Assembly: GCA_039545355.1 (NCBI GenBank)
Contig: BCJJ01000125.1
Coordinates: 1 to 12,101, forward strand
Source of the DNA: Trichosporon coremiiforme
Taxonomy: Eukaryota > Basidiomycota > Tremellomycetes > Trichosporonales > Trichosporonaceae
Direction: 5' to 3'
DNA: 12,101 nucleotides
The translations under genes were made by a program, and so were the position numbers. Shown one piece after another: positions 7,041 through 12,101 of the stretch (the first letter of the stretch is position 1; each line of letters opens with the position of its first letter). Under the pieces are notes generated by a model. The model saw only the letters and a list, made by a program, of their open reading frames with translations, made no database searches and was not told the origin of the DNA.

Positions 7041-7387
7041 CTTCACCCGCTCTGGGGTGAGCTTGCGGGCTTCCTTCTGTCTGGTGTCTCAATGCGGACT
7101 CTAGAGACTGCCCTCTGCAGGCTCCCCAGTCGGCCCAGCAGCGACTCCTTAAGGAGAGGATGGATGGGGACGCCTTGATCTCCTGGCCACGGCCTGTTTG
7201 TGGATGGCTCCGACGGAACGTTGCCCCTCGCAGTGATCCAATCCGACCAATGCAGCCCTACCCTGCGCCCAAGAAAGCCATCAGCTGTGACTCACCTCTT
7301 CTCACTGGGTACAGACCCGAGCGGGTCAAGAGTGGAGGTTGCCCATATCTCTGGGCTGGAATAGAGCAAGGCGGTGTGCTGCCAAGG

Positions 7388-7409
7388 GCGCTCGGTATGC
7401 GCTCGGTAT
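7388..7409 (+). repeat. Tandem 11-bp duplication
   Basis: GCGCTCGGTAT occurs twice in direct succession, and a diverged third copy (GCGCATCGGTAT) lies at 7432-7443. It is probably a slippage product; no function is visible. Confidence 0.7.
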
Positions 7410-8826
7410 TCTGGGGCTGCCTGGGACTCAGGCGCATCGGTATGCAAGAGATCGATGATGCAACCCCTTCCACACTGTGCTCCTCGACCTGCATTGAGTG
7501 ACAGAGTCACGGCTTCCGCATGCATGCCCAGGAGTTGACTGTTGGAGTCGATCTCGCAGGGTGCACTCGGTGGACTCGATTCCGCACGATCCGTCCGCAG
7601 TCCGAGGCGCCACGCTAGTTCTCTTCCAGCCCTCCAGCCTTGTGTTCCCTATGGCGTTTGTTCCAGACTTTAGCACACCGCGCACAGCCTTCTACGTGCG
7701 TTGTGCCGTAGCCTCTTCCATAATCGTTTACCTCGACAAAACGAGATGCACTTCTGGGCACAGTCGTCCCAGAACCAGCATTGCGTACCTCCCAGCTTCT
7801 AGCGATCTAGCTCGGTACCCAGGCTCGTCTATGCATAGAACTGTCCATGGGCAGTGTGCAGTGTGAAGAACGAGGCTGCGCCGAGACCGCTGGCGGACGC
7901 TGACTGGGGACACCCGCGCCACTCAGGGTACCGAAGGGCAATGGCAGGGATGATCGTGCTCATGACGCATCCTCACTGCCAGAGCTGTCGACGTCACCGT
8001 CACATCGACGTCCGATAACGAGATGCCGCAGCGAGCTCACTGCGAACGGAGAGTGCTGAGCACATCTGGGAGGGCCAAGAAAACCATTGGCGTGCGGAGC
8101 AGAGTGGGGAGACGCTTGCTGCGGGGCAGCTTGAGCTGGGCTCCAAAGACAGCAAGCGACATCAAGTGGGTCTGGGTCACTGAGGGTGACAAAGAGGCTG
8201 CAGGGACAGCCTAGCGTTGACAGTGCGTCGATCTGTGTTTCTCCTGTGTGCTTTTGTCTTCACAAATCAGTAGGTGCTGTGCGATGTGCGCACGACGTAT
8301 GCATTGTATCGTCTACCGAGCGAACCTCGCCGTTTGTCGTCATGTTCACCGCCCTCCTTCACGACAACAGACGAAAGTCGAGAGTACTGAGAGTCGAAAC
8401 GATGCCCCAGACCCAGGGACAGAAAGAGACAAGGTTGGTGGACACCTAGACAAAGGGGAGGCAGCGAGACCCTGAAGGTGAGATCGCCGCGACTCTCTTC
8501 TTGCACCTGCACTTGCTCCTGCTCCTACAGCTGTACCTGTGCGGTCAGCCCAGCCTGCGGCTCTGCGGTCCAGTTCCCGCAGCCATAGTTTTTCACAATG
8601 AGAAAATGCACAGTTGCCCGCGCACCAGCAGAACAGCAGAAACAGCAAGAGGACAGGAACAGGAACGCGGCTCGTACTAGCTGGCTATTGGAGCCAGGAC
8701 ATGTGTTCCCTTCGCGCTGTCGGGCAATTGGACTGAGCAAGAAAAGAACACTGCGACGGCCGATGGTGCATCGGCTGCATCGGTTTCTGCGTCAGGTCCA
8801 AAGGTCGCCCCGTCTGCGGTGTCTGC

Positions 8827-8847
8827 GAACCTGCGATCCGCAGGTTC
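8827..8847. repeat. Perfect 9-bp inverted repeat
   Basis: GAACCTGCG (8827-8835) and CGCAGGTTC (8839-8847) are exact complements around ATC. It could form a hairpin or act as a palindromic protein-binding site about 810 bp upstream of the FLC-like ATG. Confidence 0.75.
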
Positions 8848-8989
8848 TGGCTGACGTTGAACCCTCTCGGCCACGGCCTGCACGGCTTAGCTGGCTATGG
8901 CTTAGCGCTCGGCACTGGCGCACTGGGCGCACACTCGCACACCATTGCATGCTGCGTCTTTGTCATGTCCATTCCTTCGAGTCTCTTGT

Positions 8990-9658
8990 CTCGACTCATC
9001 CTGTTCCCTCTCTTATATCACTTTCCCGCCCTTCCCGCCCCTCCGTCCCCCTCCCTCTCTCTCACCGTCTTGCTCATACACACTCCACGACCGCGCCGAC
9101 TAGACTTATCCCATCCTGCTTGACACTACCTCCGACTCGCTCGCCGCTCAAAAAACAAGAGACACACCAGCGTCGACTCCACTGTATCATACTCCATCCC
9201 GTCCCCAGAAGGGTGCTGGCTCATCCTTCTTTTCTCCGCGCTTCCTGCTCGAGCTCGACCATCGGCCGTAACAGCAAAGCGCTCGCACGTTTTCATTCGA
9301 TTCGACTTCTTCCCCTCCTCCGACCTGCATCCTCCCAGTTCACGACTTGTACAAGGACCCAACGCCCCCGCAGCCTCACGCCAAGCAAGCAAGCCGGCGA
9401 CCCGACGCAGCGCAATCTCGACACACGCTTGCGCAGTGTTTGCCGCACACCACGCGTGCAGCGTACGATCGCGTCCGATCTTGCACGACTGAGTGTACGT
9501 TCGCACCAAGGCTGTGTCAGCCGCATTCGCACGTCCCGTAGACCGGCCGCAGCGCAGCACACTGGCGGGTGGAGGATTTTGGCTGACGGCCCACAAGTTA
9601 CAGGTTCGCCGCCACAAAGGAACGGGGACAAGGGCACAATCAGCGACCTGAATTGACA
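8990..9658 (+). promoter_or_regulatory. Promoter and leader of the FLC-like gene
   Basis: A strongly pyrimidine-rich plus strand (about 8990-9160) contains a TATA-like TTATAT (9013-9018) followed by C/T runs typical of fungal start regions. From there to the ATG at 9659 are more than 500 bp that look like a long 5' leader. The exact start site cannot be seen. Confidence 0.5.
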
Positions 9659-11974
9659 ATGCTGCTTTCCTCTCTCACCGCCGCGGCAGTGCTGTTCGCG
9701 GCGCCCGCGGCCGCCATCAAGTTCGGCGACGGCGGCGAGGGTGGCCTGACGTCCACGCCGACCCGGAATCTCTCCAACACCGACCCGCCACCCGGCAAGG
9801 CGCTGTACACGAACGCAGTCTCGAATTGCATCGAACCCAAGGCGATTCTGATCGACAGCTTTGACATTGCGTACTGGCGAGCAAACCACAGCGCGACCTT
9901 CTCCTTCTCCCTCGCGTCCATCGAGACCGACCTCTCGGTCCGCGCGCGCCTGTACTTCAACGCGTACGGCATTGAAATCTTCAACAAGGAAATCAACATC
10001 TGCGACTACGTCCAGGGCGTCCTCTGCCCACTGCCCCAGGTCAATGTCACAGGTACGTCTGACATTGGTGTGAACTTTGGTTCGGATTTCGCCAAGCGGC
10101 TCGGCATGTCCACGCAATGCAGTGCTAATGACGCAGGCTTCGGCACCTATCCCATGCCCGACTGGGTCCAGGACCAGATCCCCGCCATTGCATGGACGGT
10201 ACCCAACCTCGAGGCGTATGCGCGCGTCGAGCTCATCAACGAGAAGACAAACGAGAGCGCCGCATGCTTACAGGCGACGCTGTCGAATGGCAGGACGACG
10301 CAGCAGACGGCCGTGAAATGGGCGTCGGGCATGTTCACGCTCGCAGCTGGGCTCGTCGCGCTCGTGCACTCGATGCTCGTGAACTCGGTCTCGCCCGCGC
10401 TGTACCGCTGGTTCGACGTGCTGTTCCTGTACCAGACGGCAGCGGCCGCGGGCATGATGCACCTGAACTACCCGCTCGCGTTCAGCAACTTTGTGCAGAA
10501 CTTTTTCTGGTCGTTCGCCCTCTTCCATGCCGAGCCGATGCAGAACAGCATCAATGATATGCGCAACCGCACAGGCGGGCATCTCGGGTTCGACGCCCAC
10601 AGTGACGTGCAGTACATCAACCGCAAGCTGTCGCCGTACAACGTCCAGAGCATGGTTGACATGAGCAACATGATCGGCAACGCGCCGGCCCTCAAGACCT
10701 TCTTCACGAACCATGCCATCAGCAACAACGTTGTGCGTGAGCTGGTGCGCCGCGCGCCCATGCCCTCGCTCGTGGACCAGAACCAGACGACGGACCTGAC
10801 AACGGGCATCCCGCAGTACGTCGAGACGCGGAGCATTCCCTACGCGAACGCATACGACACGATCTTCTTCTTCTTCCTTGCGTTCATCGCGATCGTGCTC
10901 GCGTTCCACGCCCTGCTGGCGCTACCCGTGTTCGCCTTCTCGAGGAGCTCGCCAACGAACGCCGTCACGCGCTGGGCGACGCGCCTGCGCTCCGCATACT
11001 GGGATCTGCTGTGCGCAAACCTGCTCCGGGCATGCCTCGTGTTCTTCTTCCCCGTGTTCGTCTTCGCCTTCTACCAGTGGACAATTGGGAAAACCGACTC
11101 GGGACTGTCTATCTTCTTCGCCGTCCTCGGCGTGCTCTTCATCGCTGTCACGCTCTGCGTCGTCTTCTTCCTGAGCGTTCGCCGCGCCAAGCGCGAGTCC
11201 CCTGAGAAGCCCGGTGTCTCGCTGCTCTACACCGATTTCAACTTCTTCCAGTCCGCAGGCGTGCTGTACCGGCCCTTCAAGGCGCCGAGGTGGTTCTTCT
11301 GGTTCGCGCCCTATGTGCTTGCCATGTTTGCCCGTGCCGCGTTCATCGGCTTCGGGCAGCGCAACCCCTGGGCGCAGGTGATCGGCTGCCTCGTCGTTGA
11401 GGCGCTGTTGTTCGTGTCACTCATCGTGTTCCGACCCGAGAAGCGCCGCTCGGGCAACCTGCTCTCGATCGTGCTGAGTCTCTTCCGCATGATCCTGTTC
11501 GGGCTCCTCATCGCGTTCCTCGAGACGCTGCACGTCAAGCCCATCCCCCGCACCGTCATCGGTATCGTCGAGATTGCGATTGTGGGCATTCCCACCATCT
11601 TCCTCCTCATCAGCCTCATCTGGAACGCGTTCTACGGCATCCTCTGGCGCCGGGACAAGACCCCGGGTCCTGAAGACGGCGCCGAGCTCGAGCGAGCCAG
11701 CTTCGATGAGGACCGAGGCGAGAAGCGAGGAGCGCCCGTCGCCCTCACACCAACCGACTCGCAGTCGCACGACTCCTCTGGACCAGCCACACCGCCGAAC
11801 GAACCGGCGTACCCGCCACCAGTCCAGAACGAGGACAGCTTCGGCAAGAAGCTGGACAGCTCGGTATGCTACTCGTCCGGTGCGCTCGACAATGCCTCCG
11901 ACCTCTACCCGACAGGAGGATACCAGCAGTACCCGCAGCAACAGCAGTATTCTCAGCCGCCGTACCGGACATAG
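9659..11974 (+). CDS. FLC/TRP-like integral membrane protein with ML-like domain
   Basis: Exons 9659-10052 and 10137-11974 total 2232 nt (743 aa). ATG at 9659 is the first plausible eukaryotic start and opens a signal peptide (MLLSSLTAAAVLFAAPAAAI). Residues 22-190 form a lumenal ML-like domain with several Cys and N-glycosylation sequons. Membrane segments lie near 197-220, 223-262 (probably two passes), 373-399, 422-447, 455-480, 517-540, 546-563, 572-597 and 605-635. This matches the fungal TRP-like/flavin carrier family (Flc1-3, Pkd2 relatives), linked to FAD transport into the ER, calcium handling and cell-wall integrity. The exact orthologue is not assigned. The tail 636-743 is hydrophilic and ends in a Pro/Gln/Tyr-rich stretch. 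The 84-nt intron (GTACGT donor, GCTAATGACGCAG end) has no stop and keeps the frame, so the uninterrupted frame wrongly looks 28 residues longer. Confidence 0.92.
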   Translation: MLLSSLTAAAVLFAAPAAAIKFGDGGEGGLTSTPTRNLSNTDPPPGKALYTNAVSNCIEPKAILIDSFDIAYWRANHSATFSFSLASIETDLSVRARLYFNAYGIEIFNKEINICDYVQGVLCPLPQVNVTGTSDIGVNFGSDFAKRLGMSTQCSANDAGFGTYPMPDWVQDQIPAIAWTVPNLEAYARVELINEKTNESAACLQATLSNGRTTQQTAVKWASGMFTLAAGLVALVHSMLVNSVSPALYRWFDVLFLYQTAAAAGMMHLNYPLAFSNFVQNFFWSFALFHAEPMQNSINDMRNRTGGHLGFDAHSDVQYINRKLSPYNVQSMVDMSNMIGNAPALKTFFTNHAISNNVVRELVRRAPMPSLVDQNQTTDLTTGIPQYVETRSIPYANAYDTIFFFFLAFIAIVLAFHALLALPVFAFSRSSPTNAVTRWATRLRSAYWDLLCANLLRACLVFFFPVFVFAFYQWTIGKTDSGLSIFFAVLGVLFIAVTLCVVFFLSVRRAKRESPEKPGVSLLYTDFNFFQSAGVLYRPFKAPRWFFWFAPYVLAMFARAAFIGFGQRNPWAQVIGCLVVEALLFVSLIVFRPEKRRSGNLLSIVLSLFRMILFGLLIAFLETLHVKPIPRTVIGIVEIAIVGIPTIFLLISLIWNAFYGILWRRDKTPGPEDGAELERASFDEDRGEKRGAPVALTPTDSQSHDSSGPATPPNEPAYPPPVQNEDSFGKKLDSSVCYSSGALDNASDLYPTGGYQQYPQQQQYSQPPYRT

Positions 11975-12101
11975 AAGGACACCAGACACACACTCGTTCT
12001 GATCTTGGTTTATTCTCGCTCCCCCACCTGCACTACACACACGCACTCCCTCACTCCCTCGACAACCTTAACACACTCCGCATTCCGCCTCCGACCGACT
12101 A
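11975..12101 (+). other. 3' flank of the FLC-like gene
   Basis: 127 bp follow the stop. The end is C/T- and CA-rich (CACACACGCACTCCCTC-like), similar to start regions elsewhere in the window, so another plus-strand gene may begin just beyond the edge. No gene is visible within the window. Confidence 0.4.

Larger units (their letters stand above)
6359..8989. other. Long region without a supported gene
   Basis: About 2.6 kb after the BIG1-like stop carry only short scattered frames with no recognisable domain on either strand. I see no tRNA, rRNA or transposase. Contents are hairpins at 6406-6448, 6936-6963 and 8827-8847, a minisatellite at 6971-7040, an inverted repeat ATGCTTA/TAAGCAT near 6820-6853, and a tandem 11-mer at 7388-7409. 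It may hold a long non-coding transcript or distal regulatory DNA of the FLC-like gene. Confidence 0.55.

Noticed and set aside
7263..7295. Intron-like GTGAGT...GCGCAG on the minus strand (33 nt)
   Set aside because: It is very short, and the flanking frames show no recognisable protein, so no gene can be built around it.
8598..9656. 352-residue open frame on + just before the FLC-like gene
   Set aside because: It is Arg/Ser/Pro/His-rich with no domain, and runs through the C/T-rich promoter and leader. The composition fits a chance frame in GC-rich, low-TA sequence.
9653..9658. TTG start two codons before the FLC-like ATG
   Set aside because: Eukaryotic nuclear genes start at ATG; the ATG at 9659 directly opens a standard signal peptide.
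9293..10117. 274-residue antisense frame over the FLC-like leader and first exon
   Set aside because: It overlaps the signal peptide and ML domain coding strand and has no recognisable motif.
10268..10909. 213-residue antisense frame inside the FLC-like gene
   Set aside because: It is the shadow of a strongly coding GC-rich exon; the residues show charged low-complexity runs and no family motif.

Overview
The window looks like nuclear DNA of a basidiomycete yeast, most likely a GC-rich Tremellomycete of the Trichosporonales/Tremellales type. The evidence is GC-rich coding sequence, many short introns (36-96 nt) with GTGAGT-like donors and CTRAC-like branch points close to the acceptor, intron-bearing tRNA genes, and typical fungal proteins. 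The species assignment is inference; the intron and gene models are read directly from the sequence.

Layout. Positions 1-443 hold a head-to-tail array of tRNA-His(GTG) genes: a 3' fragment cut by the window edge (1-36) and two complete copies (140-226, 324-410). Each complete copy has a 14-nt intron after position 37, and each gene is followed by an oligo-T Pol III stop. Positions 444-1076 are the upstream region of the next gene. A mitochondrial large-subunit ribosomal protein of the uL29m/MRPL4 (L47) family is encoded on + at 1077-2706 in three exons. It converges on a minus-strand gene (4611-3170, seven coding exons) for a PWWP-domain protein that also carries a TFIIS-N/LEDGF-IBD-like helical domain, probably a chromatin reader and adaptor. 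That gene contains an 8-nt micro-exon inside the PWWP motif itself. A roughly 780-bp divergent promoter (4612-5390) separates it from a plus-strand BIG1/VOA1-type ER membrane protein gene (5391-6358, four exons).

Positions 6359-9658 are 3.3 kb with no convincing gene. This stretch contains several inverted repeats, a 70-bp minisatellite of an 8-bp unit, and the long pyrimidine-rich promoter and leader of the last gene. That gene (9659-11974, two exons) encodes a complete FLC/TRP-like membrane protein with a signal peptide, an ML-like domain and about nine membrane segments. The last 127 bp are its 3' flank, probably running into the next promoter.

The genes do not form a pathway. Two of them (BIG1-like and FLC-like) belong to families linked to the yeast secretory pathway and cell wall, but they are 3.3 kb apart and no co-regulation is visible. 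I see no mobile-element gene, CRISPR array or obvious new multi-gene system. The most interesting features are at the RNA-processing level: the 8-nt micro-exon, two stop-free introns whose length is a multiple of three, two NAGNAG acceptors in one gene, two 36-nt introns, and the tRNA-His array with unlike introns.
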